A stretch of DNA of 64,000 bases from Oncomelania hupensis (taxonomy: Eukaryota > Mollusca > Gastropoda > Littorinimorpha > Pomatiopsidae), in contig CM072527.1 in assembly GCA_036898135.1 (NCBI GenBank), positions 4,666,873-4,730,872 of the forward strand, in the 5' to 3' direction. The notes beneath the pieces were generated by a model that saw only the letters and a program-made list of their open reading frames with translations, was not told the origin of the DNA and did no database searches. Position numbers and translations under genes: made by a program. Shown piece after piece: positions 1 to 12,283 of the stretch (position 1 is the stretch's first letter; every line of letters starts with the position of its first letter).

Positions 1-351
1 TTACACAGTGACAGAACCTATCAGCGTACTGATTGTGTCGCGAAGAACAAGAAGATGGGAGGGGGAGAAGAAGGAGCAGAAAGCGCTTGCCAGTTCTCTT
101 ACATCATTTCTGAAGAATGGCGCGGGGTGGAATCAAAGATAAAACATATATCTTCTAACTGCTTAGTGTTGTCAGTGTATCTATTCATCTACTTTCGCTT
201 GTCAGTCCAGCGTAACTGGGAAACGGTGTTATCAATGAGAGAACTTGGCGTCAGGACGTTCATGGGAGACCGATCACAGTAAAAGGGTATCCTTATTAAT
301 TTTCACCAGAAATAGTCAGTCAGGAGTAGTGGGAATCGTCACGGTATAGTA

Positions 352-415
352 ATAATAGTAATTATTATTATTTATTTTGTAAAGCGCACTTATCCGATAA
401 CATCTGCTCAAAGCG
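352..415 (-). repeat. Tail fragment of the agcgctatata SINE family
   Basis: An (aat)-rich stretch followed by taaagcgcacttatccgata and gctcaaagcgc matches the SINE 3' end in reverse orientation. The head is missing. Confidence 0.5.
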
Positions 416-479
416 CATAAAACATCAAGACCCGCAATGCACAAACACGTAAAACACGACATAATACCAATAATAACAC

Positions 480-480
<1 letters not shown>

Positions 481-539
<59 letters not shown>

Positions 540-548
540 GTAATAATG
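481..548. repeat. (taa)n microsatellite
   Basis: A pure trinucleotide run with one g interruption near its end. Confidence 0.97.
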
Positions 549-651
549 AGCGAGGTAAAATACATAGAACAGGTACAAATAAAGTAAACGTAAAAACATT
601 AATATAATTTCACTAAGTGACAATATTAATGAATGAGATAAAACATAGAAG

Positions 652-811
652 AAGAGGGAGACAGAAAAAGACGTGGGAGGACAACATTCGAGAATAGACT
701 GGCTTGACATTGAGCTAACATGAGGGTTGCTGAGGACAGAGAAAGATGGAGCACGCTGGTTAAACGATCATCTGTGGTAGCCCAACGACCTTCGATTTAC
801 GGGATAGGATA
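652..811 (+). mobile_element. RTE LINE 3' terminal fragment
   Basis: The sequence (gacgtgggaggacaacattc, then ggttaaacgatcatctgtgg, ending gggataggat) is a diverged copy of the RTE 3' end. A 7-bp repeat atagaag at 645-651 and 810-816 may be the target duplication. Confidence 0.75.
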
Positions 812-812
812 G

Positions 813-1808
813 AAGGACATGTTTATAAGAATAAAAACGCTTAATAGATAAATAATCATTTTAAAATTCCGACTACAGCGCAAGATATCCTCACATCTTC
901 CTCTCCAGACCCAACAAAGCTCTCGCCACTCACCCCCTGCTAACCCGAACACTCTCTTACCAAATACTTAAAAGGTGACTACCATATATCTCGTCACACA
1001 CAGGCACATACACACGCCATTCTAGATCACTCGTACACATGTGTACATGTTGCATATTGTGGGGCACGCCAACCACAGGAATAAATGTTAACCTTGATGA
1101 CTGGTGTTAGAAAGAGCTCATGAAAGTTACTTATTGAACAGATGAGTTTTTAGCCTATTTTGAAAGTTGTGAGGCACTGAACTTGCTGGAGAGATATAGG
1201 AAGAGAATTCCAAGTTGTAGACCCAAACACAAAGAACGTTTCCCAAGTGTACTCTATGAATACGCCGGGTCCGAGAGAAGAGAAACGCTTGCAGAACGTA
1301 AAGATCGTGCAGGTGTGTATGGATGACGAAGGTCAGAGAGATAAGATGCGAAAGATTAGGAGTGTATGCAGTGGAAACAGAGAACGGATTTGTTTTATTC
1401 AATACGGGCTTTGACTGGCAACTCCAGAACCGTTTCAGTGCAGCCAAAGACAATCTCGATACGTTTATAAAGAAGGCCATGATCTATTTTGTCAGGGGCT
1501 GCGGACAAATCCAGCAGCGATAGCAATAGATCATTGACCACGCGCGTGCTGTTTCTGTGCAGTGACTTTTGCGATAGGCTGACTGGAAGGGTTATAGAAG
1601 ATTGTGTTTTTGAAGATGAGACACGAGTTGAGAAAGCACAACATGTTCAAGAACTTTTGAAAGAAATGGCAGGTTTGAAACGGGGCGATAGTTTTTTTTT
1701 TTAAAATCATTTGAATCCAGTTTGGCGCTCTTCGTGATTTTCAGTTTCGGCATAGTGCTTACCGAATGGGTTTCAGCGTTGTACTTACTGTTTTAACTTA
1801 GTAGCAAT
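813..1808. other. No recognised feature
   Basis: Unique-looking AT-rich DNA. Short frames on both strands have no recognisable domain. Confidence 0.5.
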
Positions 1809-1860
<52 letters not shown>

Positions 1861-1872
1861 AGGGAGGGGGGA
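1809..1872. repeat. (tg)n-(ag)n-(aggg)n compound microsatellite
   Basis: A tg run followed by an ag run from 1,823, then gggaggga units. Confidence 0.95.
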
Positions 1873-2112
1873 GGGGCGGTCTGCATTTGGAAATTGCGTC
1901 GCCAGGTCCTTCTATGATGCCGTTTTATTTCGTTCTGAATATTTTGTGAATACAGTCAGTGGACTGCTTCATTTAATGCGTAGATTATTTCACACATGCC
2001 ATCGCACGGATCGTGAGCATCCCATGTCATAGACGGGTGACAGGCGGCTACACAAATTCACCCTGCAAGCACTAGGTCCATTTTCACCACATATTCGGTC
2101 CCCCCAGGAGTG

Positions 2113-2262
2113 TACTCAGAGGTCTGGACGTCAGACAAAGCGCCCAAAGGCTGCAGGTGGGCGCCTCGGGTGGCCTGAGTTAGATCCTGTATCGGCCAGC
2201 GCCTTCAGCAAACCTTGAGCTTGAAAAGCGCTAGACTATATTTGAGCGATTAGGTAAATAGG
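2113..2262 (+). mobile_element. SINE fragment of the agcgctatata-tail family
   Basis: It contains gcgcccaaaggctgcaggtg, gcgcctcgggtggcctgagt, tagatcctgtatcggccagc and gcttgaaaagcgctagacta. It is the same family as 3,224-3,336 and 48,400-48,525. Confidence 0.75.
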
Positions 2263-3223
2263 TCTGTGCACTAGTGAACGTTTTAAACGAGTCACGTGTT
2301 TTCACTGTTTTGTATGTTTTGATAACGAGTAAAACGAATAGTTGCTCAATTGTATCACCCGTGTAGCTGAAACTCGCGTCACACAGTGTGTTCGATTGTT
2401 ATCTGTATTTGTTTAAGGAAATTATTTTGTTTGCTGAAGGAAATATGTGTGTGCAAACAAGGAAGCAGGAAATTATTATGAAACATTTTGTTTCCAGAAG
2501 GAACTTAGGAATGGAAAGCACTGTGGGTCCATCGCACTACAGTGACCCAGCTATTTTCCCCGGTAGACGAACTCTATCACTACGGCGTAATGTACGGAAT
2601 GCACGATTGTTGGGCTCTTACAACCAAGTTACTGCGCATGCTCAGTGGGCGCGAGGTATGGACAAACTGTAGGCAGAATGTGCAATGAATAGCACAAGGA
2701 AATTGGCTAAAGGTCAGGAATATCTCAATTACTCTCCGGCGCATGGTTCTCCAACAACGATTCAAGGACTTTTGAGTGATTCGCAAAATATAATCTTGAA
2801 CATAATAACAAATAATAATGACCAAAGACCTTATAATGTAAAATACTTTATTCATGGTTTCTGCCAATATTGTCAGATCCTTGTGTTCGTGGTATGCTCT
2901 ACGGATTAGGAATGCATAATCTTGTTTGAAGGGCTCGGACTAGGATTTTTGAATATCAAATGTTCGATTTGAACTATATTTATTAGTGGAGTTAAGGAGT
3001 ATCGTGAAACTAGGATTTGTGGAAGGGGAAGGGAGGGGGAGGAGTATATTCGAGTTGGAGATATAAGTCACGTTTAAGAGTATCGTGAAATTGTCTTCTC
3101 AATCATGGCTCAGAATGCAACCTTGGGTTTCGTATTGTTTCATAATTACTCGAATGTCCAATTGTTTTGTTGTAGTGTAATAGTTAAATTATTGATAACA
3201 CGAAACTTTGTACCTTAAAAAGT

Positions 3224-3336
3224 CAGACTGTGCGCCTAAAGGATGCAAGTAGGCGCCTCGAGCGGCTGGAGTTAAAACCTGTATCGCCAGCGCCTTGCGC
3301 GACTCTTGAGATTGAAAAGCGCTATATAGAAGTTAT
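3224..3336 (+). mobile_element. SINE fragment of the agcgctatata-tail family
   Basis: It contains tgtgcgcctaaaggatgcaa and ggcgcctcgagcggctggag, ending attgaaaagcgctatataga. It runs straight into an (aaat)n microsatellite that looks grown from the SINE tail. Confidence 0.75.
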
Positions 3337-3343
3337 TAAATAA

Positions 3344-3394
<51 letters not shown>

Positions 3395-3395
3395 A
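3337..3395. repeat. (aaat)n microsatellite at a SINE tail
   Basis: It directly follows the SINE fragment at 3,224. Confidence 0.95.
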
Positions 3396-4177
3396 AGCGC
3401 CATGTTCCACAAGCATAGTCTGAAAAGTGGACAACTCATTATGAAAGGGACAAAAACCTTGGGTTTTAGCTATAAGGCTTTCTTGGGGAGGGGTGAGAGG
3501 TGTTTTCTTTTGATTTCTTTAAAAAAAATATTTTTACGGCCAGAATAATGGAGCCAGCATTTGATGCGTGGCTAATCCTTTTATAGCTGTGAGGTGTGAG
3601 AACTTGGTACAATAAAGCCAGCTTTGATTGGATTTTATCAGCCTGTTGTCTAACGATAAAAAGCGTTTATCAGTTATAGGCTGCTTTGCAAACACCCGCT
3701 CGTGCGCTCTGTCGGCAAAATTGGGGCGCTTTTATCGCCACCGTCCGTCAACATGACAGGTAAATACACTCGGCACTCATCCAGTTTAGGGAAGACTGGT
3801 ATGACGACTTCTTAAAGCCGCAGGATCGTGTTAAGCTTTCTTGGTAAAGCGCTGGACTCTTGTTCCTGAGGAATTGAGGTCAATTCCCATTGTTGTTACA
3901 CGTAGAATTATTTCAGTGAGTTGGAATCCCCCATTTATTTGTAAAGCGGAGCACAGTCTGGTGGCCATTTCAATACAGAATATGGAACGAGTCTTCATAT
4001 AGCTTTTCATTATAAAGTCTCTCTTGTCCTGAGCGGCGCTGCCCGGAGGTTGTCGGTGCTTTCTTTGAGAAACCAACTGCTGCGTTTTGCACCCCTCCTT
4101 AAGCGTTGGGATGTCTTAGACTCCATAGTCATGTTCAGACTCTTCTTTGCCAATTGTTCAGACTCTTCTTTGCCAAT

Positions 4178-4887
4178 ACCCCTTGGGGTCATGAGCAATC
4201 TTGCCACTGTAGATTGTTCAAACCTATAAAGGGAAAAGTGAAAGCCCCAGTTGAAAACCTGTCTTTCCTTTGTAGGCAAGACAGATTCACTGCGGCAACA
4301 GTACCCCCGTTGGAGTGCCGGGGGTTTTCAGTATAAATAGTATCCCCACTTTATGGAAATTGAGTGCTTTAAATTCCCACTGTCGCTGTCTTCCTCATTT
4401 ACTCTTTCCCATTCCTGCTCTGTCCTATCACTCTGCTATACTATCTTCTTCTTCGCTAGATCAATGACCTACCTTTTTTCTTGAAAACTCTTCCTGGACA
4501 AGACTCCTTGTTGGTGTATGAGGTCTATTGGATCAGCTTGGGAGTGTTGGACGCTTTCTGCCGGGTGGTCACTAGGGCTTCCTATGATTGTATTATTTAG
4601 CACTATAAGCATTTTATATGTATGTGTTTTGTTGATGATTTATAATGATGTTTGTATTCTATTTTGCTTTTGTAACCGGGGGTTCGAGTAGTTGGGGTAA
4701 AGCCTCAGCCGTCCCCTGCGTAGGATGTCTTTATTGTAAAGTGACTGGCCGGTGGAGGGCATTCAATTTTCCCACTAGGGTTGTTTCGGCAGATCTTTTA
4801 TGCGGATTGGGGGTTGTCCGGTCCTGATTTGGCTCGGAAGAGTCCGCTGGACCTAAAGCAACAATCAATCAATCAATCAATCAATCA
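4178..4887 (+). mobile_element. 710-bp (aatc)n-tailed retroposon, copy 1, 12-bp TSD
   Basis: It starts accccttggggtcatgagc and ends cctaaagcaacaatcaatca. It is nearly identical over its whole length to 27,554-28,259. The TSD ttctttgccaat is at 4,166-4,177 and 4,888-4,899. A pol III B-box-like gttcaaacc lies near 4,217, but no clear A box is seen. No long ORF exists, so it must use another element's enzymes. I do not recognise the family. Confidence 0.9.
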
Positions 4888-4920
4888 TTCTTTGCCAATG
4901 ACTGGTCCAGTTTTGTGTGA

Positions 4921-5800
4921 TGCCTCGGTCACACATTACTCCACGTCTTAATCACGTACAAAAAGTTAGGAAAATCTGGTGGATGTGGTCGTACGTGGTA
5001 ATTTTCGGTCAATTTTGGTTTGGCCGTGCTTTGGACGGGGTATGGCCGTCGGCGGCTGTTCCACTGCTGAAGCACTGCCTAAGCACGGCTAACCACGTCC
5101 AGCCACGTGTAAGCCTAAAAAAAATTTTGCACATGTTCTAAAACGAGGGGGGAAAAGGCGGCAAGTTATACCGATCCAGATCTTGTACAAAACACCTCCA
5201 GTCATTTGCAGTATGCCTAGAAAGAAGGGTTCCTCTGCCAAGAAGAGGTCGACGAAGGCTCCCCAAGACTCCCAGGCCCAAGTCACAGTCCAGGTCTGCA
5301 AGTGCCGAGGTATCAGAAAATTACGGTATTTATATGCCGCAAATCAGAAGTGAGACAGAAGTGATTAGGCAGTGATCGGGACGTATTTCAGTGATAAGCC
5401 GCTAAACACACGCTATTTCCCGTGATTCCAACGCGGTACATGCGTCCAATGACCGTGCTCTGGCCGTGACTGACCGCTAAACTTTCGCGTCTTACCGCGT
5501 CTCCCCAAGTTTTAATCACTGCCGGAACACGGATTACCACGCGTGTTTCACGTGTGTTGCACGTCTTTACCGCGTGTGTTACCCGTGGTTGTGCGCGGGC
5601 TAAAATTTTGAGCAGTTCAAAACTTTTTGCCGCGTCCGATGCCGTTCAGATTTTTCCCCGCGTCCTGCCACGTCTATACCTCGACCGTAGCTCGTCTTAA
5701 CCTCGACATCAACGCGAACAACAACGTCCACTCCACGGGTAACAAATTTTGGGCGCGCTTTGGCCGTGATTCAGCCGTAAAGGGCTGTGTGACAGGGGCT
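4921..5800. mobile_element. 880-bp TIR element, PIF/Harbinger-like, cacgt-rich
   Basis: The left end tgcctcggtcacacat and the right end (reverse complement agcccctgtcacacag) match at 12 of 16 bases. A 3-bp direct repeat tga flanks both ends, the TSD length of PIF/Harbinger. The interior is packed with cacgt, acgtg and accgcgt words, probably subterminal protein-binding repeats. Family assignment is an inference from TSD length only. Confidence 0.55.
5213..5353 (+). pseudogene. Small basic ORF inside the TIR element
   Basis: 46 codons starting MPRKKGSSAKKRSTKAPQD, then QVTVQVCKCRGIRKL. It is Lys/Arg-rich and could be the start of an element-encoded DNA-binding protein, with the rest lost. It is short and could be chance. 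Confidence 0.25.
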
Positions 5801-5803
5801 TGA

Positions 5804-6892
5804 GGGACAACAGCTCCCCCCAACCACCACAACAACCACACACGCCCGCACGCACGTACGTACACGCGCGCGCGCGTTCGGCGCCCACATTACCTACCGA
5901 GAGAGTAATAAGTTGAATATCTGCATAATGTATGCATGTGTGTGTCGATATAATATTTCATATTCCACTTTTTCTCATTTGTCAATGATGACTAACGACA
6001 AATGAGGTAACATAAAATAACCAACCACCCAGCCCACCCAACAGTAATTGTTGTATGCTAAAGTAGGCTTGCAATCGAGCTGAAGCATAGCGTACGTAGT
6101 AGAGTACGCCATGAGCTGAAGCAAAGCCTAAGAACCATGTGCCTACTAAACAAAGGGGATGAGAGGAAGGTTAGGTTCGCCAATTAGAGGGAGGTGGTGG
6201 GTAACGTTTAATTGTCACATTCTTTTTCTGATAACAACTCGGCCCCAGCACAGAACTTGCCGCCTTGGCGTTTTTCCCTGTCCTGAACTTCCAAGTGTTT
6301 CTCAGCGTCAGCTTGTAATAGTTTTTAAAATCATAAATTTATTTATAATAACAGTTTTTAGTTCGTCTAGCTTTGTGTCTAGGAACCCGATGTTACCCGT
6401 TGCACTTGACATAAGGAAAGGATTACGTTGGAAAAATGATTTCCGGCCAAGCAAAGCAGAAAGAATAACAATACAAAGAATAACCGTCGACCAGTACTTT
6501 TAAATAGTAACGAATTACGGTAAATGAACAATGAGAATCACGGTCATGCTGACGATACGATGACGACAATAATGACGATGGGGATAATGATGACGATGAT
6601 AACGATGTTTTACAGTCAATTAAGAATTTCACTGGGAAGCTGCTGCTTCGTAAGGATTTAATGCTTTTCAATACAAATTCTGATTTTTAAAAATTAGTTC
6701 CCGAGCTGTAAAGCACCTCAACCCCGTATCTCCAGTTTAAATCTTTAAGAGCGCGCGCGTTTGTGTGTGTGTGTGTGTGTTCCTGTATTCGTGTCTGTGT
6801 CCCCATAACCCCATAATAAAATTCAAGGAAGTAGGAAAAAGGTCTACTCAAGCACTGTGTAGAGGATAAACGTTTGAAACTTTAAAACTTTT

Positions 6893-6950
<58 letters not shown>

Positions 6951-9400
6951 TGTTATATTTTGATGTCTCATGTTTATTCATAAGATAACTAGCTAGTGAA
7001 GTGAATGGGCTTGGGGTCACTGCCTGAAGGGTCCTACCGTCCTATTCATTGGGGATTTCCGCTTGTACTGAGATTTTCAGTCCACGGTCTTCCCCCAACA
7101 TTCAAAATATTTACTTGATAGGAGGACGTAGACGAATAAAAAAAACAACAACTTCTCAGTGGTAGAAGTAGAAGAAGAAGAAGCAGAAGAAATATTTTAT
7201 ATCTGTCTTTCTCTTCTGTTCTGTTCTCTTTTCTTGTTATCTGATTATCTTGATTATTTAAAAACAACATAATCAACAAAACGTTCCTTGCTCAATACAG
7301 TTAACTCTGAAAATTCAACGTTTACAGTTTTTTTGTTCGCAAACTGCACTGTCTATACTAGGTTATAATAATTGAATGTAGCAAAGGGTTTCTCCTGCGC
7401 GTGTCAGACGCTCTCTGTATAATGTCCTTAATTTAAAAGTGCCTCTACGTAGTCACAGTTTGGTTGACGCGTGCTGGATACTCTGTATAAAATATCTTTG
7501 CACGGTGAACTATGGGCGTGAGGGTACTGTGTACAGCGTGCCGCCTTCATTGAGGACACATAGTGTTTTATTCCCACCCACTCTCACCCCTGCATTCCCC
7601 CCACCCCGCCTGCGTGACAACAACACTGTCGCACCGACCTTAGAGAGTCGCACACGCCTTAAGGTTGGTGACAGGAAGTAAGGACTTAGGTGTGTGGAGA
7701 TTTTGGAGGGAATTTTTCATTATAATGTCGGTACTGTCACTTCTGTCCTCACTCAACGCTCAGATTTTAAAGTTTGTTTCTATAATGTCAATGTAACTGT
7801 GTTTCGCTAAGGTGATTTTTGTTCTCAGTAAGGTATAAACAATACTTCATTCAACTATGAATTCAAAGACAGTTTCTTAAAAGGAAGAAAAGAAAATAAT
7901 ATATCAACTAGCGGGAATGAAGCGAAAGACAATGTATTTGATTGAATGAATTTCATTCATTGGTTCCTTCATTGTAGACCTAGTGCCGTTATTGTGGCTT
8001 GTTAAGGCTAAACACGCTTGCTCACTAAATTGCATTGCAGAGGTGCATGGCATTATTGTAAGAAAGCAATATCAAAAAAGAAAAGAGGAGACATGCAATA
8101 GAAACGAAGGTCAAGCACCAGAAAAATACCGAACCTTATCAGCTACACTCGTTAGGTCTAAGTTGCTGGGCAGTTTGTGGATCGAGGGGGAAAAAGTTTA
8201 GCTTCCAAAGCTGAGCACTGAAATATTATCGTTCTTCAGCTTTTGATCACAAGTCCAAGATGCTGGCAGTCCAAGGAGAGAGGCTGAGATTTAAAATAGA
8301 ATTATTTTTTCCTCAACTGTACTTCATGTCAAAGTTGTTGGCAGCGTGTAGGTCAACAGAAGAGGTTTGACATTTATATGTTATTTCTTTCTCTTTCTTT
8401 TCTCTCAACTACCGAGCGAGGGTTAGAGTTGCTAGCAGCAGCATGTAGATGGAGACACAAGTGTGCAGGATTTAACATACTTATTCGCGGATTCAAACAT
8501 TCAAATCGGTCGCCGCCACATCGACCTAATGACAGCTTGCGGCATCAGTGATTAGCGTACAAAATAAACGAGCGCATGTTGTGTGTTAGGTAGCTTTATC
8601 CATTAAGCATTCAGGATTGTTTTTTTTTAATTGCAGCGGGAATTGGGGCGTCAGTTATGTTGGTTTTGAAATTGTGCAGCGTTTAGAAGTAATAGCGTAC
8701 GGTATTGTCACACAGACCTGTGTAATTCTGCAGTTATTGTTGGTGTTAATAACAGTGTGCAGAACTATTCTCCCCCTTCTCTCCCCTCCCCCAACGCACA
8801 CAAACGCACGCACACACAGTGAAGCTGCGATTAGAGTTTGTACTGTAGCTTCAATTAAAAGTTGATTTTTCATAGTAATTTATTGTGTGCGCGTAATCGT
8901 TGCTTTCCTTCAGTTTTGCATCAGCTTGTAAAATTTACCTTAACTGTCATAAAATCGCTTCAGTATAGTATTTGACTTTCACCTCAGTTGTGATAAGTCA
9001 CTTCAAAAGAGTATTTGGTGATAAATGGCCAGTTATTTGACGAATTGCGTGCGAGACTGTTCATCGATCATACTTGCCGCGTGATTGGAGCTGCATAAAC
9101 TCCTTGAGAAACTTTATCTGTCATCATCATCGTTTGCAGACTGAGTGTCAGAAGTCTATCCAGTGTAGGCGTGTGTAAGTCAAGCATTTGTATATCATCA
9201 TATGCAGTTTCTGATACTCATATCGCATCTTTTTTCATTAAGGTCCCGATGATTTACAAATGTTTTCATTCTTTCGGTCAGTGATTACGTCAGTTGATTA
9301 CGTCACATAGTTACCAACACTAGAGCTATGTGGATTTATTCACCCGCAGGCTTAAGCGTTACCACCAAAGGTAATCAGAACAATGGATTTAGCGCTGTAC

Positions 9401-9401
<1 letters not shown>
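5804..9401. other. No recognised gene; unique DNA with small simple repeats
   Basis: It holds short tg and gaa/ga runs (6,757-6,780; 7,165-7,190) in addition to the listed (ga)n. No frame looks like a known protein. Confidence 0.5.
6899..6948. repeat. (ga)n microsatellite
   Basis: A pure ga run of about 25 units. Confidence 0.97.
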
Positions 9402-9455
<54 letters not shown>

Positions 9456-9456
9456 A
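9402..9456. repeat. (atc)n microsatellite
   Basis: A pure trinucleotide run. Confidence 0.97.
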
Positions 9457-9839
9457 GAACAACGTAATAATGTTATTGGCGCTTAGTAATGTTTTTCAAT
9501 GAAGTCCGTTGTTGCCTGCAGTGTGGAATTGAGTAGCGTTGGAGCAATAGAGTGGAAACCACTGCACCTGCGTGATCTAACGTACACTTGGTCTTTCGGG
9601 CTTTATTTTTATAATGGACCTTTTATTATTTTGCAACAGGATGAGTTGAAATCTAGTCTTTTATAAAACCTCCTAGCCGTAAAGTATGCATCATCTTCAC
9701 AATAATTGTGCCATGGAAAAAGTGATGCATTAGTGATTACGGTATGAAGAGAAAAAAAAAGTCTAGCTTCAAACGCTGAGCACGTTAAACTTGTGTGAAA
9801 GTTCAAGAGTCGTTGAGAAGTTTATCACACTTACTAAAA

Positions 9840-10003
9840 AGAGATTACTCTTATATAGCGCACTTATAAGCTCAAAGAGCTTCTCAAAGCGCTGGCCACT
9901 ACTATCCAGCAATCACAAAATAGTTTGCTGAAGTCAGGATTCGAACCCACGTCGCCCGAGACGCGCGTTCACAAGTCGAGCGCTCTGACGACTGAGGCTA
10001 TCC
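9840..10003 (-). mobile_element. tRNA-derived SINE of the agcgctatata-tail family
   Basis: On the minus strand an A-box-like tagcctcagtcgtc and a perfect B box gggttcgaatcc are followed by a tail gccagcgctttgagaagctc and gcgctatataagag. The same tail occurs at 2.1, 3.2, 13.3, 16.6 and 48.4 kb. Confidence 0.8.
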
Positions 10004-11157
10004 TATCCTATCCCGTATGTTGGGACACCACAGATTATTGTTTAACCAGTGCACTCCGTCTTTCTTTGTCCTCAGCAACCCTCATGGCTTAGCTCAGTGT
10101 CAAGCCAGTCCATTCTGGAATGTTGTCCTACCAACTCTTTCTGTCTCCATCTTCTTCTTTTTCCTTGCACCGTGCCTTGCAGGATGGTCTTTGCAAGGCC
10201 TGATGCTCTGCTAACGTGGCCATACCATCGGAGTTTCCGTTTCTTCATCACTGTGAGCAAGTCATCGTGTTGTCCAATGGCTCGTGTGATGGCCTGTCGG
10301 ACTTCGTTGTTGGTGATGTGCTGGGTATAGGAAATGCCCACAAGTCTTCTGTAGCACTTATCTCCATGCTTTGTTGTCTTCGTTGTTACAGATGTGCCAA
10401 CCAGTACGGATTGACCGTATTTAATTCCGGCGAAGTGAATTAAATACGGAAATACGGTAGCTTTTATAACAATACGGAGGAAAAGTTGCCGATCGTTTAT
10501 CTTTGCCAGCGGTGCTTCTGTATCGGTTTCTGGTCTCATAATAGTACTCCTGCACTCACTGAACGTCGCTGTGTTCAACAAGCTGATTTTCATGGTGATT
10601 TTAGAGTAAAACAAGTGTGGTGTTCAACAAGCTGATTTTTATCGTGATTTTAGAGGATTGTAAATAGCCTTCTGTTTCAGAGGGAAGCCTGTCGTTACTT
10701 TATAGTGTCATAGGCTAGGTTTTGCGAGAAAAAAAAATACTGACAAGTGTTAAAAAATACTGACAAACGGGTCCGGAAATACTGACAAGAAGATTAGGGG
10801 GTTGGCACCTCTGGTTGTAGATCTGCTGCGAGGATCCATGTTCCGCAAGCGTATAGGAAGATGGAGATGACAAGGGAGCGCAGCAGCCTTACCTTGGAGT
10901 GTAAACTGATGGTCCTGGCTTCCCAAATGGGCTTCAACCTTGTCAGGGCCGCAGTTGTTTGTGTGCGATCCTGGAGAGGACTTTCTGTCGGGACCCATTG
11001 TCTGATACAATGGCTCCTAAATATCTGTTGAGGGATTGCCCTTGGGCTTTGTCCATGTTGATTCCATTGGTGTTGTTGGTCATCATTTTGGTCTTTGAAC
11101 TTAGTTCCATTCCATAAGCTCTGGAGGGGGTGTTAAGCCTCTTTACCAGCTGTGTAC
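10004..11157 (-). pseudogene. RTE LINE 3' fragment, 5'-truncated and split by a hAT-like insertion
   Basis: Minus-strand pieces match the RT C-terminal region at 60.85-61.6 kb. One, near 11,110-10,943, gives AYGMELSSKTKMMTNNTNG and YLGAIVSDNGSRQKVLSRIA. The other, below 10,380, gives RRLVGISYTQHITNNEVRQ, RKLRWYGHVSRASGLAKTIL and the terminal part. The 3' end is a tatcctatcctatccc tail on the + strand. Bases 10,389-10,813 are a nested TIR element that splits the gene. Similarity ends near 11,157, so the copy is 5'-truncated. Confidence 0.85.
10389..10813. mobile_element. 425-bp hAT-like non-autonomous DNA element nested in RTE
   Basis: The left end cagatgtgccaacc and the reverse complement of the right end, cagaggtgccaacc, match at 13 of 14 bases. 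Ends starting CAG-GGTG/TGC fit hAT-type TIRs. Removing this block restores the RTE sequence seen at 61.23 kb (cttcgttg-agatctgctg). The flanking duplication is imperfect, gttgtta versus gttgta. Subterminal aatactgaca occurs three times near the right end. There is no coding capacity. A perfect 13-bp stem lies at 10,415-10,449. Confidence 0.75.
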
Positions 11158-12174
11158 ACTTACTGCTTAACAAGATATCTACGGCATAACACACAACCTC
11201 AGTTGGCATTTTAAGTTTACCCTTATTCTCCCAGTAGGTCTGATGTGATGTTGCAAAGTCGGAACTGTGACATTGGAAACCACCAGCGTAGAATTCTGTC
11301 TCAATAGTAAAGGCAATGTTTGGAGAAAGTACTGAGAGCTGTGCAACCCGACCATTACACTTCACACTATGATTCGCCTCTGTGAGAGAATCCTGCTGGA
11401 ACAAATATAGTGGATCTTTTGGGTGTTGGAGACAGTTGCTGGAAAAATTCAAGTTCAGATCTGCGGAAACGTAACTGTGTTTGAGATGTGTGAGAACAGT
11501 GTGATCATTAGAGAAGAGAGGGGGAAACCCCACCACTGTACTGTGAATGAAAGATCTTCACTATGGACTTATTCTACACACCGTTTCATGCTGGATGAGG
11601 CAACTAAAAACTTATACGGTTTTAACCTATGTGATATTTTTGTGTGACATTGTGATACCAGATTATTTTTAACACAAAAAACTTATTGTTTAACATGGGG
11701 TTCACGTACTCCAGGTATTGCTCTATGCGGGATATTGCCATGGAGGCTGAAGGCTGTGTCATGCTTCTAAAATACAGGTGAGCTGGGTTGTATTACGTCT
11801 GTAGGACTATTAAGGTATTATAATCGTTGGTGTGACTTGACAGTGGGTCTCATCTAATACCATAATTATGATATCATTTCATTCATTACTGTAGTTCATT
11901 TTAAGTCAGTTTGTACTGTTCTGTTTTTCTGTTTCGTCTGTTCTAAATCTTAATATTAGTGTGGCTTGTTGACAATGTATAATTGTAATATTATTTCATT
12001 CGTGAGTGCGACGTCGCACGAACAGTTTCGTAACGCCTTCTCTGTGCCCATGCTCTACCCTACGCGACCGCGTTTCCTTCCTTCATTGATTTATTTTCTT
12101 CTTCGTCGTCGTAGTCATCGTCATCTTCATCTAACTTCATGATCATGTTCTTCTTTTTCTTCAGTCGTCGTCGT
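11158..12174. other. No recognised feature
   Basis: Flanking DNA beyond the 5' breakpoint of the RTE copy; frames are short. Confidence 0.5.
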
Positions 12175-12283
12175 CCTTCTTCTTCTTCTTCTTCTTCTTC
12201 TTCTTCTTCTTCTTCTTCTTCTTCTTCTTCTTCTTCTTCTTCTCCTGCTCCTCCTCCTCCTCCTCCTGCTCCTTCTTCTCCTC
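12175..12283. repeat. (ctt)n-(cct)n compound microsatellite
   Basis: A ctt run, then cct units with two cctgct interruptions. Confidence 0.95.
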
